The notes: a model not told the origin generated them from the letters alone. Positions 1 to 6,491 are shown, counted from the first letter of the stretch. The stretch: 12,748 nt of DNA from Gemmatimonadota bacterium (GCA_030641505.1 DAOWHI010000135.1:1-12748); one strand, 5' to 3'. Program-made: numbers and translations.

Positions 1-234
1 AGCATCGTCGTGGCGGCGGTCCTGCACTACGGGCTCAAGTTCTATGTCAGAGCGGGGCTGACTTCCTTCGTTTCGAAGATCATCTTCGGCTACATCGGCG
101 CGTCGTGGTTCGGCTCGATGTTCGGCCAGTGGGGACCGACGAATGGCACCATCTACTACGTTCCAGCGGTACTGGGGGCGGCGGCCTTGCTGGTGCTCGT
201 CGTCGACATCGTCAAGACGGTTCACTCCAGGTAG
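1..234 (+). CDS. Small integral membrane protein, C-terminal part (5' end outside window)
   Basis: The reading frame is open from the first base (SIVVAAVLHYG...) to a TAG at 232-234, so the gene very likely begins to the left of the window; the GTG at position 10 is only the first in-window start codon. About 77 residues are visible. There are two hydrophobic stretches, one around SFVSKIIFGYIGASWFGSMF and one near the C-terminus (YYVPAVLGAAALLVLVVDIV), ending in a short basic tail (KTVHSR). The glycine-rich IFGYIGASWFGSMFG helix followed by a second hydrophobic helix is loosely reminiscent of the GlsB/YeaQ/YmgE transglycosylase-associated membrane family, but the match is by feel and the N-terminal half is missing. 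Function is unknown. It lies 32 bases upstream of the exported hydrolase on the same strand, so the two may be co-transcribed. Confidence 0.55.
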   Translation, partial: SIVVAAVLHYGLKFYVRAGLTSFVSKIIFGYIGASWFGSMFGQWGPTNGTIYYVPAVLGAAALLVLVVDIVKTVHSR

Positions 235-266
235 GAGCTGTTTCGGAAAACACCACGCCGAGAAAC

Positions 267-1211
267 ATGAGGGGGTCACCGCCCATCCCGCGTGACCCCC
301 AGTGTCGGTTTACAACCGTCACCTTGTTGGCCCTCGCGTGTCTCGCCGCTTCAGCGCTCACAAGCTCTGCGCAGGTTGCACCTCCGTCACAAACCGAAGT
401 CGAACTCATCCTACTGGGAACTGGCTACCCACGCCCAGACCCGCAAACGGCCGGTCCCGCCGCTGCCGTGGTCGTCAACGGTAAAGTCTTTGTCGTGGAC
501 GCCGGCAGAAACGTGACCAACCGGCTGTGGGCAACCGACTACCCGCTCAAGGACATCCAAGCGGTCTTGTTGACCCATCTCCACTCGGATCACATCAGCG
601 GCCTGCCCGATCTCTTCACGACATCCTGGATCTTCAGCCGCTATACGCCGCTAGAGCTCTACGGCCCGGCAGGGACGGAAAACGTGGCCGATGCGATCCT
701 GAAAATGTTTGAAGTCGACATCCCGATCCGACGCGATCTGACCGAGCTCCACGCCGCCGAAGGCGCCACCATCAATCCCCATGAGATCTACGAAGACGGG
801 ATCGTCTACGAAGACGCGGACGTCCGCGTCACCGCGTTCCGCGTGAATCATGAACCCGTCAAGCACGCGCTCGGTTACAAGTTCGAGACGGGACAAAAGA
901 CAATCGTCATCAGTGGTGACACCCGCCCTAGCGAAAACCTGATCAAGCACGCCCATGGCGCGGATATCCTCGTGCACGAGGCCTACCTGCCCGAGCATTT
1001 TGACCGCGTGGACTCAACGGAAGTGGCTGAGAACCTGAAGCGTTATCACACCAGCGCGGTCGAAGCCGGAGAGGTCGCTGCCGCTGCCGGCGTCAACGTC
1101 TTGGTGCTCACGCATCTCATCCCGGCTGGCGCTGAAGAAACCTTCATCGCCCGCGCTTCCAAACACTTCACGGGGAAGATCGTTGTCGGGAGTGACTTGA
1201 TGCGGTTCTAG
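267..1211 (+). CDS. Exported metallo-beta-lactamase-fold hydrolase (RNase Z / arylsulfatase AtsA-like)
   Basis: 314 residues from ATG 267. The N-terminus looks like a Sec signal peptide: a polar start with an arginine (CRF), hydrophobic TTVTLLALACLAASAL, and a likely cut after TSSA (about residue 35). The mature part carries the full metal-binding set of the family: HLHSDH at 104-109, a VNHEPVKHALGY segment near 193-204, SGDT at 216-219, VHE at 236-238, RYHTSAVEA around 259 and THLIP at 282-286. These match the RNase Z-like branch (tRNase Z, AtsA-type enzymes), a two-zinc hydrolase fold. With an export signal, a role on tRNA is unlikely; hydrolysis of a periplasmic ester, phosphodiester or sulfate is an inference. 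The frame is open further upstream to 105, but that stretch overlaps the previous gene and would bury the signal peptide. The stop overlaps the stop of the opposing GT9 gene. No clear Shine-Dalgarno precedes ATG 267, and a strong hairpin covers codons 2-12. Confidence 0.88.
   Translation: MRGSPPIPRDPQCRFTTVTLLALACLAASALTSSAQVAPPSQTEVELILLGTGYPRPDPQTAGPAAAVVVNGKVFVVDAGRNVTNRLWATDYPLKDIQAVLLTHLHSDHISGLPDLFTTSWIFSRYTPLELYGPAGTENVADAILKMFEVDIPIRRDLTELHAAEGATINPHEIYEDGIVYEDADVRVTAFRVNHEPVKHALGYKFETGQKTIVISGDTRPSENLIKHAHGADILVHEAYLPEHFDRVDSTEVAENLKRYHTSAVEAGEVAAAAGVNVLVLTHLIPAGAEETFIARASKHFTGKIVVGSDLMRF
271..300 (+). promoter_or_regulatory. Perfect 9-bp GC-rich hairpin at the start of the exported hydrolase gene
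   Basis: GGGGGTCAC (271-279) is the exact reverse complement of GTGACCCCC (292-300), separated by 12 bases. It begins 36 bases after the stop of the upstream membrane gene and immediately after the ATG at 267. No T-tract follows on either strand, so it is not a classical intrinsic terminator. It could be a weak terminator or attenuator between the two genes, or a structure limiting translation initiation. The role is inference; the inverted repeat is directly visible. Confidence 0.45.
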
Positions 1212-2299
1212 GCTTGGGGGCTTGATCGCGGCACGCTGTGGAGCAAATCGGATAGCGCATCGATAACGGCGGCTGTGCCGACGCCGTTTTCCACGTAGAC
1301 GAACCGGTGGAACGCGCCCTGCGGCGCATAGAACTCGAAGTTGTGTTTGCGGAAGATCGAAACCGTCGGTACGCCAACTGCGGCCGCGAGATGCATCGGA
1401 CCGGTATCGCCGGTGATGACCACTGTGCAGCGCGCGAGCAGGGCCGCGAACCGACGCGGTTCGCTGGTTGTATCAACGATGGCCGTCGCCGGAAGTCGAT
1501 CCCCGACTTCCTTTAGGCGCTCTCTCTCCTGGGGACCCACGAACATTACGACCTGGGCGCCCAGCTCTTCATCCAGCCATCGAACTACGTCCAGGAAGTG
1601 ATCCATCGGCCACCGTTTGTCGCCCCGCGCGCCGATGTTGACACCCACCGTTTCCCGATCGGGAGAGAGTCCCCACTTGCTCCATCGCAGCTGCGCCCAC
1701 CGGCGCTCATCCGGGGCCAGGATCACCTTCATGTCACGACTCTCCGCGCGGATCCCGATCGATTCAAGCAACGCCAGTAAAGCGTCGACCTTATGCACGC
1801 GACCCTGTTCGAGCGCGACCAAGACATTGAAGCAGCCTTCGTGTCGGCCGGACGCCGACCCCACCCGCCAACGTCCGCGGGAAAGCCCCGCGAACAGAGC
1901 GCCGGTGAGACTCTCTCCACCTGAGCAGTCGATCACCAGATCGTACTGTCGACGTCGAATCCGCCGGACCAAGCCAAAGAGCGCCCACGGACGAACGAGC
2001 ATCCCGCGATTGAATATGAACACGTGATCCACGTCCTGATTTCCGTCTAACAACTGTGAGTAGGCCGAGGTCGTTAGCAAGTCGATCTCGGAATGAGGAA
2101 GAGATGTCCGTGCGGCGGCAAAGCCAGGAGTCGCGAGGAGCAGATTGCCCATCCGGAAGTTGACACGCACGAACAAAACCCGCTGGACGCGCGAAAGGTC
2201 CAGCTCCTGAACCGGCCTGGCCTCGGATCGCTGAAGGCGGGCAAGCCCGGAAGCGATTATGAGTTTTCCGAGCCGCTCGAGCCGCTTGACACCCGTCAT
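1208..2299 (-). CDS. Glycosyltransferase family 9 (ADP-heptose:LPS heptosyltransferase-like)
   Basis: 363 residues, a usual length for GT9. After a basic N-terminal extension of about 38 residues comes the first Rossmann strand, VLFVRVNFRMGNLLLATP (41-58). GARGDKRWPMDHF follows (223-235), equivalent to the sugar-nucleotide region of the family. The family's C-terminal signature ITGDTGPMHLAAA is at 295-307. GT9 enzymes transfer heptose or a related sugar from a nucleotide donor to lipopolysaccharide core at the cytoplasmic membrane face. Here the acceptor is unknown because no other LPS core gene is adjacent. At the position of the catalytic Asp of E. coli WaaC (SMGD) this protein reads RMGN (Asn 52), so chemistry or donor may differ. 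ATG 2299 has no Shine-Dalgarno but sits just downstream of an AT-rich stretch. The terminal TAG overlaps the TAG of the convergent hydrolase within CTAG. Confidence 0.9.
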   Translation of the reverse strand: MTGVKRLERLGKLIIASGLARLQRSEARPVQELDLSRVQRVLFVRVNFRMGNLLLATPGFAAARTSLPHSEIDLLTTSAYSQLLDGNQDVDHVFIFNRGMLVRPWALFGLVRRIRRRQYDLVIDCSGGESLTGALFAGLSRGRWRVGSASGRHEGCFNVLVALEQGRVHKVDALLALLESIGIRAESRDMKVILAPDERRWAQLRWSKWGLSPDRETVGVNIGARGDKRWPMDHFLDVVRWLDEELGAQVVMFVGPQERERLKEVGDRLPATAIVDTTSEPRRFAALLARCTVVITGDTGPMHLAAAVGVPTVSIFRKHNFEFYAPQGAFHRFVYVENGVGTAAVIDALSDLLHSVPRSSPQA

Positions 2300-2311
2300 T
2301 TGGTAAAACTA

Positions 2312-2339
2312 ATACTACGAGAGGAGGGCGATCAGTTCA
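2312..2339 (-). promoter_or_regulatory. Possible promoter of the GT9 gene, giving a near-leaderless transcript
   Basis: On the minus strand TGAACT (2339-2334) and TAGTAT (2317-2312) are separated by 16 bases, resembling a sigma-70 -35/-10 pair; the -35 match is poor. The -10-like box ends 12 bases before ATG 2299 in an unusually AT-rich stretch, and no ribosome-binding site is visible. The leader would then be only a few bases long. Tentative. Confidence 0.25.
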
Positions 2340-2418
2340 CCATTCGTTTGATCCGGAAGCCGACCTTGCCGACCTCGACAACGTCGCTGACGTCGTCGCC
2401 CTAGACCAGGATTGGTCT

Positions 2419-2458
2419 GAAAAAGAGGGGCGCGGCCGCTTTGCGCAAGCGACCGCGC
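2419..2458 (-). terminator. Intrinsic terminator downstream of the TadG-like gene
   Basis: GCGCGG at 2430-2435 pairs with CCGCGC at 2453-2458. The stem continues, after one mismatch, as CGCTT (2437-2441) with AAGCG (2447-2451), leaving a 5-base loop. Read on the minus strand the stem is followed by CCCTCTTTTTC (2429-2419), a T-rich tract. It begins 49 bases after the stop of the TadG-like gene, the expected place for its terminator. It also separates that gene from the GT9 gene, implying separate transcription. A smaller 6-bp hairpin, AGACCA/TGGTCT (2403-2418), lies just beyond. The rest of the 2300-2506 interval holds no gene I can support. Confidence 0.75.
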
Positions 2459-2506
2459 TCAGGAGGAGGGGGAACCTTGGTGAGCCGCTCCAGCGGCCCA
2501 ATCTCG

Positions 2507-3634
2507 TTACTCGATCAGTCGAACGGCCTTCGCTCCGGGGCCGGTCGCAGCGCCGCCAGCCAAACCACTTACGGGCAGGATGAACCCGTTGACACGTTGG
2601 TTGCCGCCGTTACCGGTAACACTTTCAACAAAGACGCCGACGAAGTTGGTGAACTCGATCGGCTTGTTGCCCGGATCGAACTCGCGCGACGGATCGAACA
2701 CCGGGATAATGGCGATGCGTGAGCTCCCCTCCCAGTTGTTGCCGTGATTGCTCCCGCCTATTCCATTGGCGAAACCGTCCCAGTAGGCACCACCGTCGAG
2801 GGCGATCAAATCTTCGCTGCCTTGTCTGGTGGGACCTAGCATGTTGCCGGTCTCGACCATGTACTCTTCGCCGAGTGAGATAATGTTCGTGTTGCAGCTG
2901 CCGATGTTCCAACGGTAGCGGGATGCGCCGGTCGTCGGGCCGTCCCCCTGTGGCATGTCCCAAGGGTAGTACCAACTCGGCTGGTGACTCCCAACACCAC
3001 CCTCTTTGAGGCTCACCGCCCGACCGACGTCGTTGGTGTAACCCAACCCATCGGAACCCGTACTACCCGGGTTGCGCCAATCCGAGCCATACCCGTGCAC
3101 GTGGGGATCGTAGTTGTCCTCGGGGTCGAAAACGCCATCGCCGTCGACGTCGTCAAAGCGATCAGGGATCGCGAACGGCTTGACGCATCGTGCCCGACTG
3201 GCGTTCTGAACTTCAGCCACCGCGCGCGCATCGACATCGACCTCATCGGTACCGAGCACGCGGGCGAACCATGTCGTCACTGCGTTTCCCCGCGATGCTT
3301 CACGGCGGACGACCGCGGTTACTCGGCCCTGCGCCAAGTCGATCGTTATGTCTTCGGCCTCCATTTGCACCAGCTCCTCACGCACGAGGTTCTGCTCGCC
3401 GTACGTCGTCGCTACGGCGTGTGCTCTCGCCGCGTTCTGGGGCTGAGTGATCAGCGCACCCGCACCCGCCAATGCGGCCGCGTCGGCCGCTCGCTGGGCC
3501 TCACTGCGCGCGGTAAACAACATCCCCGCGTCGACCGCGAGCGCGGTCATGCCCAGGATCGCCACCGTGGCGAGCGCCACGAACGGCATCGCCGCGCCGC
3601 GTTGATTTCTCAATGCCTTCATCGGCCGTTTCAA
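2507..3634 (-). CDS. TadG-like protein with N-terminal Tad/Flp pilus-assembly domain, solo
   Basis: 375 residues from TTG 3634. The N-terminus, after MKALRN, is the putative Flp pilus-assembly TadE/G-like segment: QRGAAMPFVALATVAILGM..., a single membrane helix at about residues 16-38. It is followed by the typical MLFTARSEAQRAADAAALAGA. Such proteins are membrane-anchored with a large exported domain. The exported part has an acidic DDVDGDGVFDPEDNYDP stretch (about 162-176) resembling a calcium-binding D-x-D-x-D-G loop, then a Gly/Asn/Trp-rich region with NIGSCN and GNMLGPTRQG. It ends without a further domain. No tadA, tadB, tadC, rcpA or flp gene is nearby, so this is an orphan copy. Its role in surface structure is inferred. 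It is the only gene between the terminator at 2419-2458 and the divergent control region. The frame is open to TTG 3685, and ATG 3622 is the first ATG. TTG 3634 is preferred because of the ribosome-binding site at 3644-3651. Confidence 0.8.
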   Translation of the reverse strand: MKRPMKALRNQRGAAMPFVALATVAILGMTALAVDAGMLFTARSEAQRAADAAALAGAGALITQPQNAARAHAVATTYGEQNLVREELVQMEAEDITIDLAQGRVTAVVRREASRGNAVTTWFARVLGTDEVDVDARAVAEVQNASRARCVKPFAIPDRFDDVDGDGVFDPEDNYDPHVHGYGSDWRNPGSTGSDGLGYTNDVGRAVSLKEGGVGSHQPSWYYPWDMPQGDGPTTGASRYRWNIGSCNTNIISLGEEYMVETGNMLGPTRQGSEDLIALDGGAYWDGFANGIGGSNHGNNWEGSSRIAIIPVFDPSREFDPGNKPIEFTNFVGVFVESVTGNGGNQRVNGFILPVSGLAGGAATGPGAKAVRLIE

Positions 3635-3643
3635 GAACCGCAC

Positions 3644-3651
3644 CCTCCTCC
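3644..3651 (-). promoter_or_regulatory. Strong ribosome-binding site pointing to a TTG start of the TadG-like gene
   Basis: GGAGGAGG on the minus strand is an almost ideal Shine-Dalgarno. It is 9 bases before TTG 3634, but 21 bases before ATG 3622 and directly against GTG 3643. The spacing favours TTG 3634 as the translation start and puts the upstream open frame (to 3685) in the leader. Confidence 0.6.
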
Positions 3652-3800
3652 AGGGTTTTTGTTCAGTCGGCGTTGGAGAGTGCAACGGTCGCGCCTCGCG
3701 ACTTTCGGCTTTCAGAACGGTGTACCTAACGTGTTGTACCGCTGGTCGATAGGGAGATAGGTGGTAGCCGATTTCCGTTGTTGTGGAGATCGATTGCCTA

Positions 3801-3830
3801 TCAGATTGAGACCCACGCTTTGCAATCTGA
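3801..3830. repeat. Perfect inverted repeat TCAGATTG-N14-CAATCTGA
   Basis: TCAGATTG (3801-3808) and CAATCTGA (3823-3830) are exact reverse complements. The half-site centres are 22 bases apart, about two helical turns, as expected for a dimeric regulator binding one face of the DNA. It lies 95 bases upstream of the SRPBCC start. No regulator gene is present in the window, so the binding protein is unknown. Confidence 0.5.
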
Positions 3831-3849
3831 GCCCGGACCCCAGGCGTGC

Positions 3850-3873
3850 GGAACGAAACATCGGGAACGAAAC
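3850..3873 (+). promoter_or_regulatory. Tandem GGAACGAAAC repeat, possible ECF-sigma-type promoter of the SRPBCC-DoxX pair
   Basis: GGAACGAAAC occurs at 3850-3859 and again at 3864-3873, a 14-base period, running into CGTTACGG. GGAAC followed about 18 bases later by CGTT (3873-3876) resembles promoters of extracytoplasmic-function sigma factors (GGAA at -35, CGT-type at -10). This would place transcription start about 40 bases before ATG 3925. The repeat is certain; the promoter role is tentative, and it could equally be a two-site operator. Confidence 0.3.
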
Positions 3874-3924
3874 GTTACGGGGAAGGAAGCGCTCCTGGGG
3901 TGGACTCGCCGTCGGGTCGTGCGC

Positions 3925-4377
3925 ATGTTTGGGCCCGTGGCAGACATCCTACACCGCGTCCACATCGCGGCCCCGCCGCAGAAGGTGTTCGACCTCATCA
4001 CCACCCCGGAGGGCGTGGCCGTCTGGTGGACCGAAGACTGCACCTGCGAGCCACGCGCCGGGAGCGAGGCGATCTTCCGATTCGTCGGGGGCAACGTTGT
4101 TTTCCGTATGCGAATCGATGAGTTCGAGCCCGGTCGGCGCGTCGCCTGGACGTGCGTCGGTGACTACGACGAGTGGAACGACACGACGCTGAGCTGGGAT
4201 CTCGAACCGACCGAGGACGGCGGGGTGGTGTTGAACTTCGCACACCGAGGCTGGGCCACGACCGAGAAGGAGTACCCCGAGTGCAACGCCAGCTGGGGCA
4301 ATCTGCTGCACATGGTCAAGGATCACTTGGAAGGCAAACCGATCGATGTCCATCCCTCGGGGAGAGCTAAAACATGA
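3925..4377 (+). CDS. SRPBCC / AHSA1-like domain protein
   Basis: 150 residues from ATG 3925, the usual size of a single-domain START-like (SRPBCC) protein. The start of the fold is recognisable: ILHRVHIAAPPQKVFDLITT followed by PEGVAVWWTEDC (to about residue 39). Strands then alternate (IFRFVGGNVVFRMRIDEF, RRVAWTC), with a closing helix NASWGNLLHMVKDHLEGKP at 121-139, as in AHSA1/Aha1-like proteins. These make a hydrophobic pocket; ligands are diverse and not predictable here. The frame is open up to 3778, but those residues do not resemble the family. ATG 3925 is chosen, with GTG 3919 possible; no strong Shine-Dalgarno is seen for either. The stop overlaps the next gene's start as ATGA, so the two are translationally coupled. 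AHSA1 genes often travel with ArsR regulators; none is here. Confidence 0.82.
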   Translation: MFGPVADILHRVHIAAPPQKVFDLITTPEGVAVWWTEDCTCEPRAGSEAIFRFVGGNVVFRMRIDEFEPGRRVAWTCVGDYDEWNDTTLSWDLEPTEDGGVVLNFAHRGWATTEKEYPECNASWGNLLHMVKDHLEGKPIDVHPSGRAKT

Positions 4378-4784
4378 GCGCCACACGTGGCGGTCGTGCC
4401 GAGCAGATCCTCCTGAACCTGTTTCGAATCGTAGTCGGGTTCCTCTTCTGGCAGCACGGGGCGGTAAAGCTCTTTGGGTGGTTCGGCGGGTTCCGGGAGC
4501 CCGGCCAAACGGCCGAGCTCGCCTCGCTGATGGGGGTGGCCGGGATCCTCGAGTTTTTCGGCGGCATCCTGATCACCGTCGGTCTATTCACCCGGCCGGT
4601 AGCGTTCATTCTGGCCGGCGAGATGGCGATCGCCTACTTCAAGGCCCATTTCCCTCAGGGCCCCTGGCAAATCATGAACCGCGGCGAGGCGTCGACCTTC
4701 TTCGCGTTCGCGTTTCTCTATCTGGCTGCCCGAGGAGGCGGCCGGTTCAGCCTGGACGAGGTGCTCCGCAAGAAAACGGACTGA
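4374..4784 (+). CDS. DoxX family integral membrane protein
   Basis: 136 residues with four predicted membrane helices at about 11-28, 50-70, 74-90 and 105-120. The family pattern is clear: an N-terminal helix with LFRIVVGFLFWQHGAVKLFG, then MGVAGILEFFGGILITVGLFTRPVAFILAGEMAIAYF. DoxX-type proteins were named after a subunit of archaeal thiosulfate:quinone oxidoreductase, but most bacterial members have no proven role; some take part in membrane redox or oxidative-stress complexes. A good Shine-Dalgarno (GGGGAG, 4359-4364) lies 9 bases before the ATG, inside the end of the SRPBCC gene. Start and stop overlap by 4 bases, so it is co-expressed with the SRPBCC protein. It ends 9 bases from the convergent DUF885 gene, with no terminator visible between. 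Confidence 0.9.
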   Translation: MSATRGGRAEQILLNLFRIVVGFLFWQHGAVKLFGWFGGFREPGQTAELASLMGVAGILEFFGGILITVGLFTRPVAFILAGEMAIAYFKAHFPQGPWQIMNRGEASTFFAFAFLYLAARGGGRFSLDEVLRKKTD

Positions 4785-4793
4785 GCTGCCGCG

Positions 4794-6479
4794 TCAGGGC
4801 TCGTTAGAGATCCTTACAGCCGCAGCATTGGTGAGAATCTCGTCCCGGCTCCCGGTCATCTCCCAGCGTATCAGTACGGTCGGTATGACACCGGCGTCGA
4901 AGAAATCGTCGAAGAACCCCTTCAGGGTGAAGTCGTCCCCGCGCCGAAGGGCCTCCTCTGCAATGAGCTCCTCGATCTGGATCTTGCCTGTGACGTAGCT
5001 GGTACCGTAGCCGGGCTGACGTAGATACAGATGCTGCTCGAACCGAACCAGGTTGCCGTCTGGGAGCCAGCTGCGAGGGGTCCACGTCGTGGCGTGGTCC
5101 ACGGCCTCCTCCATGCTGAACTCGTTTGCGTGCAGGTAAAGCCCGCTGAGGGCGCGGGCGGCTCGCTGGGCCAGCATGATCCAAACAAGCTCGCGGGAGC
5201 GGGGCGCCTCATCATAGAGGCCCGCGTGCATCATCATCTCCTCCACCCCGGTGGCCAACCCCTCGGATCGGGCGTCGAAGATGTTGTACAGTGAAGGGAC
5301 GCGCCGGATCGGGCTGGAGTGTGGATCCTCTCTCATCCACGCCAGCTCGATCCAATGGTGCATGTGGGTGCGCAAGACGAGCGGGTCGCGGTAGTTCACC
5401 TCGTTGAAAAAGTGTCGCAGCTCACCCGGCTCGGCCGGCGTGTAGCGACCGCTCACCGCACGGAGCGCCGGGTCCATCCAATCCTGAACGGCGTGGATCT
5501 CCTCCTCCTCCAGGAACCGCATGAACTCGGAAACGGCGGCGTTCAGTCGCGCGTCGTACTCCTCCGGACTGTCGATCCGCTCAAGCTCCGGAAGGTCACG
5601 GTTCCGGTTTTCCTCCAACCGAAGCGATGTGTGAGCCCGGGCGAGCTCTCGTCGCATCAGGGTGACCTGTTCATCCCACGAGTAGGGCACCAGGTGGACG
5701 TTCTGCATGTACCACGTGTAGTTCTCCTTACCGACGCCAGAAGGACCGGTCTTCGAGGGCGCCTCCCGGCGCAACCAGTCGAGGAAGGCGTCATTGGCTT
5801 CACGTGCGGCGACGATGGCGGCGTCGAGCCCCGCGTTGGTTCCCGCGACCCGCTCCCCCAGTGTCTCCAAGTCGGCGCTTTGCTCCTCGAAGGGTCGGAA
5901 GCCCGCCAGCCAGAGGTCACGGGCGTTCCCGGTCAGGTTGTTCTTCGCTCGCTCCAACAGCTCGGGGATCGCTCCGATGCGCCGGACCAGCTCGTTTGCG
6001 TCAGCAGCGGAGAGCGGATATTCGTAGGTCCAGAGGTCGATCCATCCGTGGATTGTCGCGCCTTCGTGGGCCGGCACATCGCTCTCGGCTGGAAAGATCA
6101 TGACGTAGAAGGCTGGGTCTCGAGCCCATGGTCGGCGTACCCGGTGGTCGAAGTCGAGCCCGTTCATCTCAGCTCGCACCAGATGCCAGTCGACCTGCTC
6201 AGCCACCGACCAGCTCTCCGGGTTCAGCGCTTTCAGGCGATTCTGCCAGTCGGCGAGCTCCGCGTGCTGTCTAGTCATCGCAGTTGCGCTGTAGTCCGGG
6301 ACGCCATCCACGAACTCGGGTCTCTCGAACTCGCGCCACTCCTCGAATAGCGCGACCAGGTCAGTGTAGCTACTTCCCTGAGCAGCGGGCGCCGATGTCC
6401 CGCACGACACAGACGCGACCACCACGGCGACGATGAAGGTCAAGCTGAACAGGTGGGACAGCTCGGCGGAGTGTGGCAT
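4794..6479 (-). CDS. DUF885 family exported (lipo)protein, divergent clade
   Basis: 561 residues, the normal length for DUF885. The N-terminus is a signal peptide (hydrophobic LFSLTFIVAVVVAS) ending in VSCG. Cys 26 is a plausible lipidation site although the lipobox (SVSC) is not ideal, so it is probably anchored in the outer or inner membrane facing the periplasm. DUF885 proteins are mostly alpha-helical putative zinc peptidases or hydrolases. Family landmarks visible are SEGLATGVEEMMMHAGLYD (405-423, matching the usual EGWALYAE region), QPGYGTSYVTGKIQIEEL (488-505) and DDFTLKGFFDDFFDAGVIP (515-533). The usual HE-x-x-PGHH motif is replaced by THMHHWIEL (371-379), and the FHD near the C-terminus reads FFD (522-524), so catalysis may differ. 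ATG 6479 has a good Shine-Dalgarno (GGAGG, 7 bases upstream). It lies 85 bases after the alpha/beta hydrolase gene on the same strand, with its own candidate operator between. Confidence 0.85.
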   Translation of the reverse strand: MPHSAELSHLFSLTFIVAVVVASVSCGTSAPAAQGSSYTDLVALFEEWREFERPEFVDGVPDYSATAMTRQHAELADWQNRLKALNPESWSVAEQVDWHLVRAEMNGLDFDHRVRRPWARDPAFYVMIFPAESDVPAHEGATIHGWIDLWTYEYPLSAADANELVRRIGAIPELLERAKNNLTGNARDLWLAGFRPFEEQSADLETLGERVAGTNAGLDAAIVAAREANDAFLDWLRREAPSKTGPSGVGKENYTWYMQNVHLVPYSWDEQVTLMRRELARAHTSLRLEENRNRDLPELERIDSPEEYDARLNAAVSEFMRFLEEEEIHAVQDWMDPALRAVSGRYTPAEPGELRHFFNEVNYRDPLVLRTHMHHWIELAWMREDPHSSPIRRVPSLYNIFDARSEGLATGVEEMMMHAGLYDEAPRSRELVWIMLAQRAARALSGLYLHANEFSMEEAVDHATTWTPRSWLPDGNLVRFEQHLYLRQPGYGTSYVTGKIQIEELIAEEALRRGDDFTLKGFFDDFFDAGVIPTVLIRWEMTGSRDEILTNAAAVRISNEP

Positions 6480-6491
6480 CGGCGAACCTCC

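Larger units (their letters stand above)
3635..3924. other. Divergent control region between the TadG-like gene and the SRPBCC-DoxX pair
   Basis: About 290 bases with no gene I can support; an open frame on the plus strand is merely an upstream extension of the SRPBCC frame with unlike composition. It holds the TadG ribosome-binding site, two copies of TGTACC 14 bases apart (3721-3726, 3735-3740), a perfect 8-bp inverted repeat (3801-3830) and a tandem GGAACGAAAC repeat (3850-3873). Both flanking transcription units must start here, which makes it a likely site of shared regulation. Confidence 0.6.

Noticed and set aside
105..266. Longer N-terminus for the exported hydrolase
   Set aside because: It would overlap the upstream membrane gene by 130 bases and place the signal peptide in the interior of the protein.
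2359..2397. GCCGACCT direct repeat (period 9) and imperfect inverted repeat GACAACGTC/GACGTCGTC
   Set aside because: Short, imperfect and GC-biased; likely chance in this composition, with no positional link to a start or stop.
2333..2401. Minus-strand open stretch reading GDDVSDVVEVGKVGFRIKRM
   Set aside because: It is only about 22 codons, with a stop directly upstream and no usable early start codon; possible gene remnant but not supportable.
2984..3760. 258-codon open frame on the plus strand
   Set aside because: It lies antisense to the TadG-like gene, is Arg/His-rich and shows no domain; it is a shadow of GC-rich coding on the other strand.
3778..3924. Longer N-terminus for the SRPBCC protein
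   Set aside because: The extra residues do not resemble the family and would be encoded by the inverted and direct repeats of the control region.
5319..6350. 343-codon open frame on the plus strand
   Set aside because: It is antisense to the well-supported DUF885 gene, and has no recognisable motif or plausible ribosome-binding site.
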